From JBDSLU01 sp039916225 (GTDB lineage Bacteria; Acidobacteriota; Vicinamibacteria; Vicinamibacterales; Vicinamibacteraceae): a stretch of 17,074 nucleotides of DNA. A program made the translations under genes and the position numbers. The DNA lies in assembly GCA_039916225.1 (NCBI GenBank), contig JBDSLU010000124.1, forward strand, positions 1-17,074. The letters are read 5' to 3'. The notes under the pieces were generated by a model. That model saw nothing but the letters and a program-made list of their open reading frames with translations, was not told where the DNA came from and searched no databases. Below are positions 7,613 through 14,081 of the stretch, piece by piece; positions within the stretch are counted from its first letter, which is position 1, and each line of letters begins with the position of its first letter.

Positions 7613-7996
7613 GTGATTGCTGTTTTCGGCCTCGCCGACCGCCTGAACCCGATCAAGGCGCGGATGTCCGACGTGCTCCACGGCTGCGTGGTGCAGGTCC
7701 TCGGACTGCCGGCGGACAAGCGGGCGCATCGCTTCTTCCCGATGGCGCGCGAGGACTTCTACTATCCCGGTGGCCGCAGCGACGCCTATACGTCGATTGC
7801 GATCGACATGATCGTGGGGCGCACCGAAGCCACCAAGAAGGCCTTGATCGCGGCCATCTTCGCGTCGTTCGCCCGCGACCTGGGCATCCAGCCGGTCGAC
7901 GTCGAGATCGTCATCCGGGAACAGCCGGCGCACTGCTGGGGGTTCCGCGGCATGACCGGCGACGAAGCGTCGCTCAGCTACAAGATCGACGTCTGA
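7613..7996 (+). CDS. Tautomerase-family protein lacking the usual N-terminal proline
   Basis: This is a 127-residue protein resembling the Tautomerase_2/4-oxalocrotonate tautomerase-like group, which ketonises enols and often uses Pro1 as catalytic base. Landmarks are a helix with SDVLHGCVVQVLGLPADKR, a strand RFFPMAREDFYYPGGRSDAY, IAIDMIVGRTEATKKALIAA, and a C-terminal CWGFRGMTGDE. GTG 7613 is the only start in the frame: the permease TAA is five codons upstream in the same frame and no other start codon lies between. The product therefore begins Met-Ile-Ala-Val-Phe-Gly, with no proline at position 2. It lies 15 nt after the permease and is likely co-transcribed with the transporter. It may act on an imported sugar or its acid derivative, or have a non-catalytic role. 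Confidence 0.82.
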   Translation: MIAVFGLADRLNPIKARMSDVLHGCVVQVLGLPADKRAHRFFPMAREDFYYPGGRSDAYTSIAIDMIVGRTEATKKALIAAIFASFARDLGIQPVDVEIVIREQPAHCWGFRGMTGDEASLSYKIDV

Positions 7997-8014
7997 CGCC
8001 TGACCTGCTGTCCC

Positions 8015-8031
8015 ACGGCGCCATGCGCCGT
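8015..8031. terminator. Hairpin between convergent genes, possible bidirectional terminator
   Basis: ACGGCGC (8015-8021), loop CAT, GCGCCGT (8025-8031) is a perfect 7-bp stem in the 40-nt gap between the tautomerase stop (7996) and the DUF2142 stop (8037). Its position fits a shared terminator. No T tract follows on either strand, so an intrinsic mechanism is uncertain. Confidence 0.45.
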
Positions 8032-8036
8032 CGCGA

Positions 8037-9401
8037 TCAGCGGAAGGGCAGGGCGTGGATGGCGCCCTTCCAGCCACCGACGTAGTAGCGGCGCACGGTC
8101 GCGTGCACCAGCACGAGATTGAGGGCCAGCACGCCAGCGAGCAGCGCGATCCGCGCCGCGCGCACCCGATGGAGCAGGACGGCCCCGAGGCCGATCGCTG
8201 CCGGCAGCAGATAGCGGCCCTGGAAGGTGTAGCCGGCCTCGCGCAGGTAGCGGACCTCCGCGGCGAGCGTCGACAGCACGAACAGGATCCAGACGGCGCC
8301 GAGGTACCAGATCAGGCGCGCCGGCTGCCGCGGCCGCCAGATCAGGCAGGCGATGTTGACCGCGACCAGCGCGAGGATCAGTGCATACCACCAGAGCGGC
8401 GCGTTGTAGTCGAGCCATCCGAGCTGGCCCCAGTAGGTGACCCACATCTCGCTTCGCATCGCCCAGCGTTTGCCGACGTAGATCGCGAAGCTGTCGGTGG
8501 AGGGGCCGGTGGCCAGGAAGCGGAGCGGCTGCCAGGCGTAGAACACGACGACGGCCAGGACGGTGACGGCGATCGTGATCCCGGTGACGAGCGCAGCCCG
8601 TCGCCGGTCGGTCAGGCCGAGGATGCCGAAGCCCGCGCCGACCAGCGCCAGTACCGCGGCCAGCTGCAAGCCGGACGGCTTGGTCAGCATCGCGGCCAGG
8701 AGCGCCAGCGCGAAGGGCGCTGCGCCGGTGCCGAGCGTCAGCACTCGCCAGGCTGCGACGATCGCCAGCGCGCAGACCGCGTCGTTCACCGCGTCGGGCG
8801 ACGACGACGAGGAGATGAAGGCGAGCATCGGCGTCAGCAGCACGAACGTGACCAGCGTGCCGGCGACGTCTTGCGGGATCGCGGCGCGGCGGCAGGCAAT
8901 CCAGACCAGCGCCCACAGGATCGCGACCAGCGCGCAGGTGGCCAGCCGATAGACGAAGGTGGCGTCCCAGGGATTGAGGGCGGCCGCGCGGATCACCGGC
9001 TCGGCCACGGCGTGGACGCTCCAGTAATAGACCTGCGGATAGGTGGCGATGGCGCGCTGATAGGGCGTGAGCGCCGGCCCGTCCGGCGCCAGCCACGGCG
9101 TGGCCCGCAGGACGTCGACTTCCGACGGCGTCAAGGCGTTCAGGGGCTGGAAGAACAGCTTGTCGAGGATCGCCGGCGTCTCCCAGGCGAGGGGATTGAC
9201 GCGCCGGCGGTCGGGTACGAACTGGTCTGAGATGTCGTTCAGCCACGGCTGCAGCCACACGGAGTTGGCTTTCATCAGGTGCTGCGGCTCGTCGGGGCTC
9301 TGGAGTGGCGGCCGGATCAGGGCCCAGCAGGCGAGGTAGACGAAGACGGCCAGCCCCACGTGCCAGGCGGGAACGGCGGGGCGGGAGTCCGGGGACGTCA
9401 T
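8037..9401 (-). CDS. DUF2142 polytopic membrane protein (putative GT-C-like glycosyltransferase relative)
   Basis: This is a 454-residue membrane protein with a hydrophobic N-terminal helix (about 14-30), then the DUF2142 landmark PPLQSPDEPQH (31-41, with Asp37 and Glu38 in the first periplasmic loop), some ten further membrane segments, and the C-terminal landmark FQGRYLLPAA (393-402). The overall layout resembles GT-C membrane glycosyltransferases, where acidic residues in the first external loop act on lipid-linked sugars; for DUF2142 this is inference. Such genes commonly occur in O-antigen and surface-polysaccharide loci. The start at ATG 9401 has no SD, and a TATAGT box lies only 8 nt upstream, so a leaderless transcript is possible. 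It is divergent from the beta-rich protein at 9481. Confidence 0.87.
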   Translation of the reverse strand: MTSPDSRPAVPAWHVGLAVFVYLACWALIRPPLQSPDEPQHLMKANSVWLQPWLNDISDQFVPDRRRVNPLAWETPAILDKLFFQPLNALTPSEVDVLRATPWLAPDGPALTPYQRAIATYPQVYYWSVHAVAEPVIRAAALNPWDATFVYRLATCALVAILWALVWIACRRAAIPQDVAGTLVTFVLLTPMLAFISSSSSPDAVNDAVCALAIVAAWRVLTLGTGAAPFALALLAAMLTKPSGLQLAAVLALVGAGFGILGLTDRRRAALVTGITIAVTVLAVVVFYAWQPLRFLATGPSTDSFAIYVGKRWAMRSEMWVTYWGQLGWLDYNAPLWWYALILALVAVNIACLIWRPRQPARLIWYLGAVWILFVLSTLAAEVRYLREAGYTFQGRYLLPAAIGLGAVLLHRVRAARIALLAGVLALNLVLVHATVRRYYVGGWKGAIHALPFR

Positions 9402-9409
9402 CCGCCGTC

Positions 9410-9417
9410 ACTATAAT
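9410..9417. promoter_or_regulatory. Overlapping divergent -10 boxes (TATAAT forward, TATAGT reverse)
   Basis: A consensus TATAAT lies at 9412-9417 on the plus strand, and TATAGT (5 of 6) reads at 9415-9410 on the minus strand. This is in the 79-nt region between the divergent genes starting at 9401 and 9481, and it is an AT island in GC-rich DNA. Forward transcription would start near 9424, giving a leader of about 57 nt whose 5' end can form CCTGCCC/GGGCGGG (9421-9438). Reverse transcription would start near 9402, almost at the ATG. No good -35 is visible for either direction. Confidence 0.5.
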
Positions 9418-9480
9418 GGGCCTGCCCGTGCGGGCGGGATCGGCGTCGGGCCGGTCGCCTGGTTGAGAAGGAGCGCGCGT

Positions 9481-10044
9481 TTGAAGCGGACGTGGTTGAT
9501 CGTGGCGGTGCTCGCCGTCGTCGGCGTGGCCGGGTATCTGTGGCTGCAGCAGGGGAGCGATGACGGCGGCATCGATCTGGTCGAGGCCTTCCGGGGCGCC
9601 GAGAAGCGGACGCCGCTCAATCCGTCGGCGGCGTTCTCGATGGATCCGCAGACGATCGGCGGCGAGACCAAGCCGTCGATTTACGCGCACCCGCCGAGCC
9701 GCATCATCTTCCACGACATCAAGGTCCCGGCGCGCGCCAGGCTGGAACTGTTCCTGGCGTTGAAGGAAGAGGCCTGGCCGAAAGGCACCGATGGCGTCTA
9801 TTTCCGGGTCGGGGTGTCCTCCGGCGACGCCTACAAGGACATCCTGACCCGCACCGTCGATCCCTATCGCGTGGCGGGTGATCGCGCCTGGGTCCCGATC
9901 GCGATCGATCTGCAGGAGTACGCCGGGCAGACGGTCAACATCATCTTCAACACGCAGGAGAGCGCGCCCGGGACTCCAGCGAACGGCCTCTACGACTTCG
10001 CCATCTTCGGCGCCCCGCGCCTCGTGGTCGCGCCGCAATCGTGA
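9481..10044 (+). CDS. Membrane-anchored beta-rich protein, unknown function, paired with methyltransferase
   Basis: This is a 187-residue protein with an N-terminal membrane anchor (MKRTWLIVAVLAVVGVAGYLWL). The rest is a probable extracytoplasmic beta-sandwich: SIYAHPPSRIIFHDIKVPA, ELFLALKEEAW, GVYFRVGVSSGDAYKD, AWVPIAIDLQEYAGQTVNIIFNT and YDFAIFGAPRLVV. That strand pattern resembles carbohydrate-binding or galactose-binding-like modules seen fused or adjacent to membrane glycosyltransferases, so glycan binding is a guess. TTG 9481 is chosen for AAGGAG at 9468-9473 (7-nt spacing); a longer in-frame TTG at 9463 would place the SD inside the gene. The stop overlaps the next gene's start by 4 nt (GTGA), implying coupled translation. 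Confidence 0.8.
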   Translation: MKRTWLIVAVLAVVGVAGYLWLQQGSDDGGIDLVEAFRGAEKRTPLNPSAAFSMDPQTIGGETKPSIYAHPPSRIIFHDIKVPARARLELFLALKEEAWPKGTDGVYFRVGVSSGDAYKDILTRTVDPYRVAGDRAWVPIAIDLQEYAGQTVNIIFNTQESAPGTPANGLYDFAIFGAPRLVVAPQS

Positions 10045-11090
10045 ACGACGAGGACTTCGTCCGATCGTGCTTCGAGCGTTTCCTGCGCCGGCCGGTCGAA
10101 CAGGAGGGGCTCGACTTCTACGTGCAACGGCTGGCGGAAGGGGCCGACCGCCTCGACGTCGTCCAAGGCATCGTCGTCGGCGACGAGTTCCTGGCCCTGC
10201 TGATGCGGCAGGCCTTCGGCACCCAGTACGGGAGCCCGATGCTGGCGTTCGCGCCGCCCGGCCACTACTACTCCCCGATCCCCTCGAGGGCCGACGTCGC
10301 GCGCTGGGCCACCGCCAAGTGGCTGCAGCCGCCCGAGGCGCTGGTCGCCGTCGACCTGAACGTCGCCGGCCAACTGTCGATGCTGGCGGCGCTCGGGCCG
10401 CTGACCGACGATCTGCACTTCACCGACGACGTCGGTGGCGCGACCCGCTACTGGTGGGACAACGACGGCTTCTCGCCCGGCGACGCGACCGTCCTCGCCG
10501 GCATGCTGATGCACTATCAGCCGAAGCGCGTGGTCGAGGTCGGCGCCGGCTATTCGACGGCGGTCATGCTCGACGTCTCGGAACGTCATCTCGCCGAGCC
10601 GCCGCAGATCGTATGCATCGATCCCGATCCCGGCCGGCTGCGATCGGTGCTGCGCGGCGACGAAGCCCGCCTGACGATCCACGAAGCCATCGTCCAGGAT
10701 CTGCCGCTCGAGCTGTTCACGACGCTCGAGGCCAACGACATCCTGTTCGTCGACTCGTCGCACGTCCTGAAGCTGGGCAGCGACGTCTCGCTGCTGTTCC
10801 TGGAAGTGCTGCCGCGGCTGCGTCCCGGGGTCGTCGTCCACATCCACGACATCGCGACGTCGTTCGAGTACCCGCCGGAGTGGTACGACGAAGGTCGGGC
10901 GTGGAACGAGGCCCCGGCGTTGCGGGCGTTCCTGGCTTTCAACGCGGCCTTCGAGATCCTGTATTTCTGCGATTATATGAACCGCTTCCAGACCGAGGCG
11001 GTGGCGCGGCAGATGCCGCTGGCCCTGCGGCCGCCGAAAGGCGCGCCGGAAGGCAACACGTCGGTCAGTTTCTGGATGATTCGCCGCTGA
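10041..11090 (+). CDS. DUF4214 domain fused to a class I SAM-dependent methyltransferase (Methyltransf_24-like)
   Basis: This is a 349-residue cytoplasmic protein. Residues about 6-50 (FVRSCFERFLRRPVEQEGLD, then FYVQRL and VVQGIVVGDEF) match the DUF4214 pattern of an aromatic-Arg-x-Leu-x-Arg helix, a Gly-Leu turn and a 'geF' ending. This module often joins glycan-modifying enzymes. After a spacer, a Rossmann methyltransferase core begins with motif I VVEVGAGYS (164-172), then VCIDPDPGRL at the acidic ribose-binding strand, FVDSSHVLKLGSD (Asp238, His241) and GVVVHIHDI. The target is unknown; a sugar or surface glycan is likely from the neighbours. Start is GTG 10041, overlapping the upstream TGA. 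The gap to the next gene is 40 nt. Confidence 0.88.
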   Translation: MNDEDFVRSCFERFLRRPVEQEGLDFYVQRLAEGADRLDVVQGIVVGDEFLALLMRQAFGTQYGSPMLAFAPPGHYYSPIPSRADVARWATAKWLQPPEALVAVDLNVAGQLSMLAALGPLTDDLHFTDDVGGATRYWWDNDGFSPGDATVLAGMLMHYQPKRVVEVGAGYSTAVMLDVSERHLAEPPQIVCIDPDPGRLRSVLRGDEARLTIHEAIVQDLPLELFTTLEANDILFVDSSHVLKLGSDVSLLFLEVLPRLRPGVVVHIHDIATSFEYPPEWYDEGRAWNEAPALRAFLAFNAAFEILYFCDYMNRFQTEAVARQMPLALRPPKGAPEGNTSVSFWMIRR

Positions 11091-11130
11091 GGCGCACATC
11101 CGTGCACGCGGCGGTCCCGTAGGAGAGTCC

Positions 11131-13947
11131 ATGTCGTCCATTCAACCCTTCGTCGTTCGCGCTGACGCCGTCCGTGCTGCCGGCCGCATCCTGGCAGTGT
11201 GCGTCGTGGCGCTCGGGGCCCTCGGCTCCGCGACTCGCGCCGACGCCGCGACGGCGTTCGCGCTCACCTCGACCAACCAGATCGTCACGTTCGACACCAA
11301 CACGCCGGGCTCGCCGAGCTCGATCGTCGCCATTACCGGCCTCCAGCCAGCGGAGAACGCGCTCGCCATCGATCTGCGACCGGCGACAGGCCAGATCTAC
11401 CTGCTCGGCAGCACGAGTCGCCTCTATGTCGTGAGCCCGGTCACCGGCATCGCCGTGGCCGTCGGCGGGCCGTTCACGCCGGCGCTCTCCGGCGCCTCGT
11501 TCGGATTCGACTTCAACCCGACGGTCGATCGCATCCGCGTCGTCAGCGACACGGGACAGAACCTGCGCCTGAACCCGGATACCGGCGCCGTGGCCTCGGA
11601 GGACACGCCCCTCAACATCGTGGCCGGCACGCCGCACATCGTCGGCTCGGCCTATGCCAACAATTTCGCCGGCGCAACGGCCACGGCCCTGTACGCGATC
11701 GACTCGACGACGAACGCGCTGTACGTCCAGAATCCGCCCAACGCCGGCGTCCTGACGCTCGTCGGCCCGCTCGGTTTCGATGTGACCGACGCGGTCGGCT
11801 TCGACATCAGCGCCAACGACAACCGCGCCTACGCTATCGTGACGGTCGTCGCCAGCGCCCTCGTCACCATCGACCTGACGACGGGCACGGCGGCTCCGGT
11901 CGCCGTGATGCCCGGCGGACCTTTTCGCGGGTTGACGGTCCTCTCGCGCGGCGTGCCGATGGTGGCCCTGCGCGGCAACGAGCTGATCCGTTTCCACAGC
12001 GCGACGCCCGGCACGATCCTCGGCACGGCGACTCTCTCCGGCCTGCAGCTCGCCGAGCAGCTCGTCGGCATCGACATGCGCCCGGCCGACGGTCAGCTCT
12101 ACGGCGTCGGCAGCACCAGCCGTCTCTACCTGCTGAACGCCATCACCGGAGCGGCGACACAGATTGGTCCGGTGTTCCCGCAACTGTTGTCGGGCACCCG
12201 CTTCGGGGTGGACTTCAACCCCATGGTGGACCGCCTCCGCATCGTCAGTGACGACGAGCAGAACTTTCGGATCAACCCGAACACCGGAGGGCTTTCGGGC
12301 GTAGACAGCAATCTCACGCCCGCGGGCACCGTCGGGGCGGCCGCCTACTCGAACAACGTCGACGGCACAGGCGCGACGCTGCTCTACGACATCGACGCCG
12401 GGAGCGACCAGCTGCTGATCCAGGGCCAAGTCCCCCCCGGCCCGAACACCGGCGTGCTGACCGCGGTCGGGCCGCTCGGCGTCAATACCTCGTCCGACGT
12501 CGCCTTCGACATTTCCCCCTTCGACAACACCGCATTCGCGGCGCTCAACGTCGGCGGGATCGCGGGCCTCTACACGATCAACCTGACGACGGGTGCCGCC
12601 GCGCCGATCGGTACCATCGGCACCGGCACCGTGATCAACGGCCTGACGGCGATGCCGCTGGCCTATCAGTTCGCGGAAGGCACGACGGGCACCTTCTTCG
12701 ACACCGACCTGCTGCTTGCCAACCCGACGACGGCGCCGGTGGCGGCGACGATCACCTATCTGACCGAGAACGCGCGGGTGGTGACCTCGGGCGTCATGCT
12801 GCCGGCGCAGTCGCGGACAACGATCTCCGCCGATGCCAACACGCAGCTTGGTAACACGGCGTTCTCGTCGACGGTGACGTCGCACCTCGGCATCCCGATC
12901 GTCGTCGAGCGGACGATGCGCTGGGATCCGACCGGCTACGGGATGCACACGGAGAAAGCGGCGACCGCGTTGGCCCGCGACTGGTTCTTCGCCGAAGGCG
13001 CGCAGGGCTTCTACGACACGTTCTTCCTGCTCACCAACCCGGCCCCGGCCGCCAACGTCGCCAACGTCCGCTTCTTCCTCGAGAACGGCACCCAGGTCAC
13101 GCGCACCTACAACCTCACCGCGCAGTCGCGCCTGACCGTCTATGCCGGCTCGATCCCCGAGCTCGTCAACCAGTCGTTCGGCGCCCAGGTGACGTTCACC
13201 TTCGCCGGCGCCGCCGAGCGGGCGATGTACTTCGGCACGCCGACCTTCAACGGCGGCCACGAGTCGGCGGGCGTGACGCGGCCGTCGACGGACTGGTTCC
13301 TCGCCGAGGGCGCGACCGGCAGCTTCTTCACCACCTTCGTGCTGCTGTCGAACCCGAACGTGACGCCGGCGGCGGTGACCCTGACCTACCTGCGGGAGGG
13401 CGGCGGCACGGTGACGGCGCTCAAGACCATCCCGGCCGGCACCCGCCTCAGCATCAACATCGCCACCGAGGATCCGTCGCTCGCCGCCACCAGCGTGGCG
13501 ACGCGGGTGACGTCGGACGTTCCGATCGTGGTCGAGCGCTCGATGTACTGGCCGATGACGCCGGCCTCCTGGAACGAGGCGAGCAACGCCTTCGGCGTGA
13601 CCGGGACCGCGCTTCGCTGGGGTCTCGCGGAGGGACGCGTCGGCGGCCCCAACGCCTTCCAGACGTACATTCTGGTGGCGAACCCCGGTCTGGCGGCGGC
13701 CAACATCACGCTGACCATCCTGCGGACGACCGGCGCGCCTCTGGTGAAGACGCTCGCGGTACCCGCCGGCGCCCGCCTGACGATCACGACTGGGCCGGGC
13801 AGCGCCGTGCCGGAGCTGACCGACGAATCGTTCGGCGCCACCATCGTCTCCGATGTCCCGGTCTTCGCTGAGCGGGCGCTCTACTCGAACGCCGGCGGCG
13901 TCTTCTGGGCCGCCGGCAGCGCGGCGACGGCGACCCTGCTGCCGTAG
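11131..13947 (+). CDS. Secreted protein with two DUF4394 domains and four C-terminal ~107-residue repeats (paralog A)
   Basis: This is a 938-residue exported protein of unknown function. It has a signal peptide (hydrophobic 19-32, probable cleavage after RADA near 39), DUF4394 copy 1 (about 41-272; LAIDLRPATGQIYLLGSTSR, FGFDFNPTVDRIRVVSDTGQ) and DUF4394 copy 2 (about 275-510; VGIDMRPADGQLYGVGSTS, FGVDFNPMVDRLRIVSDDEQ). Four repeats follow, starting at 511, 617, 721 and 829, each opening with an aromatic-x-AEG-x-x-G motif, a LL-x-NP motif, and ending with VERxMxW or AERAL. DUF4394 repeats suggest a beta-propeller-like fold; the tail repeats look like beta-sandwich modules. There is no LPXTG, PEP-CTERM or other sorting tail. 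ATG 11131 has AGGAG at 11121-11125. The leader shows no SD-pairing fold, unlike that of its paralog downstream. Confidence 0.9.
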   Translation: MSSIQPFVVRADAVRAAGRILAVCVVALGALGSATRADAATAFALTSTNQIVTFDTNTPGSPSSIVAITGLQPAENALAIDLRPATGQIYLLGSTSRLYVVSPVTGIAVAVGGPFTPALSGASFGFDFNPTVDRIRVVSDTGQNLRLNPDTGAVASEDTPLNIVAGTPHIVGSAYANNFAGATATALYAIDSTTNALYVQNPPNAGVLTLVGPLGFDVTDAVGFDISANDNRAYAIVTVVASALVTIDLTTGTAAPVAVMPGGPFRGLTVLSRGVPMVALRGNELIRFHSATPGTILGTATLSGLQLAEQLVGIDMRPADGQLYGVGSTSRLYLLNAITGAATQIGPVFPQLLSGTRFGVDFNPMVDRLRIVSDDEQNFRINPNTGGLSGVDSNLTPAGTVGAAAYSNNVDGTGATLLYDIDAGSDQLLIQGQVPPGPNTGVLTAVGPLGVNTSSDVAFDISPFDNTAFAALNVGGIAGLYTINLTTGAAAPIGTIGTGTVINGLTAMPLAYQFAEGTTGTFFDTDLLLANPTTAPVAATITYLTENARVVTSGVMLPAQSRTTISADANTQLGNTAFSSTVTSHLGIPIVVERTMRWDPTGYGMHTEKAATALARDWFFAEGAQGFYDTFFLLTNPAPAANVANVRFFLENGTQVTRTYNLTAQSRLTVYAGSIPELVNQSFGAQVTFTFAGAAERAMYFGTPTFNGGHESAGVTRPSTDWFLAEGATGSFFTTFVLLSNPNVTPAAVTLTYLREGGGTVTALKTIPAGTRLSINIATEDPSLAATSVATRVTSDVPIVVERSMYWPMTPASWNEASNAFGVTGTALRWGLAEGRVGGPNAFQTYILVANPGLAAANITLTILRTTGAPLVKTLAVPAGARLTITTGPGSAVPELTDESFGATIVSDVPVFAERALYSNAGGVFWAAGSAATATLLP
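12661..13944 (+). repeat. Four tandem ~107-residue repeats in paralog A
   Basis: Repeat units begin at codons 511, 617, 721 and 829 (106, 104, 108 and 110 residues). Shared marks are AEG-x-x-G near the start, LLxNP about 15 residues later, a basic turn (SRTTI, SRLTV, TRLSI, ARLTI), and a closing ERxM-aromatic or ERAL segment. The units are diverged from each other but match paralog B position for position, so the tetra-repeat predates the gene duplication. Confidence 0.85.
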
Positions 13948-13971
13948 GCCGGCGACGCACGACGGGGTCGT

Positions 13972-13996
13972 GGCGGCCGCCCATGCGGTGGCCGCC
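13972..13996 (+). other. 7-bp hairpin after paralog A, weak terminator candidate
   Basis: GGCGGCC (13972-13978) pairs with GGCCGCC (13990-13996) over an 11-nt loop; a TTTT lies 8 nt beyond (14005-14008). The distance to the T run is too long for a classical intrinsic terminator. It lies in the 125-nt gap between the two DUF4394 genes. Confidence 0.3.
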
Positions 13997-14014
13997 GCGA
14001 CACGTTTTGCGCCG

Positions 14015-14081
14015 AGTCGTCACCTCTCCTCGAACGGGCCGGCGATCCCTCGCCGGCCGCTCAGGAGATGGCATGACGACT
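14015..14081 (+). promoter_or_regulatory. Leader fold that can sequester SD and start codon of paralog B
   Basis: There are three nested helices. The inner is GGCCGGCGA (14037-14045) with TCGCCGGCC (14050-14058), 9 bp and a TCCC loop. The middle is TCTCCT (14025-14030) with AGGAGA (14063-14068), which contains the SD AGGAG. The outer is AGTCGTC (14015-14021) with GACGACT (14075-14081), which takes the G of the ATG and codons 2-3. The ATG at 14073 sits at the edge of an internal loop. This would lower translation unless opened by protein, ribosome traffic, temperature or a pairing RNA. Confidence 0.5.

Noticed and set aside
7978..10038. 686-codon minus-strand frame across the DUF2142 and beta-rich genes
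   Set aside because: It is a frame-shifted shadow over two well-supported genes on opposite strands, with Arg/Ala/Gly-rich composition and no domain.
11065..13260. 731-codon minus-strand frame opposite paralog A, and similar frames opposite and alongside paralog B
   Set aside because: These are compositional shadows of GC-rich repeat-bearing genes; the translations are Arg/Asp/Gly/Val-rich without recognisable motifs.
14037..14058. Inner hairpin of the paralog B leader as a Rho-independent terminator for paralog A
   Set aside because: A perfect 9-bp stem is present but it is followed by GCTCAGGAG rather than a T tract, and lies directly on the initiation region of the next gene.
13983..14072. 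Upstream ATG start for paralog B
   Set aside because: It adds 30 Arg-rich residues before a complete signal peptide, and the well-placed AGGAG supports ATG 14073.
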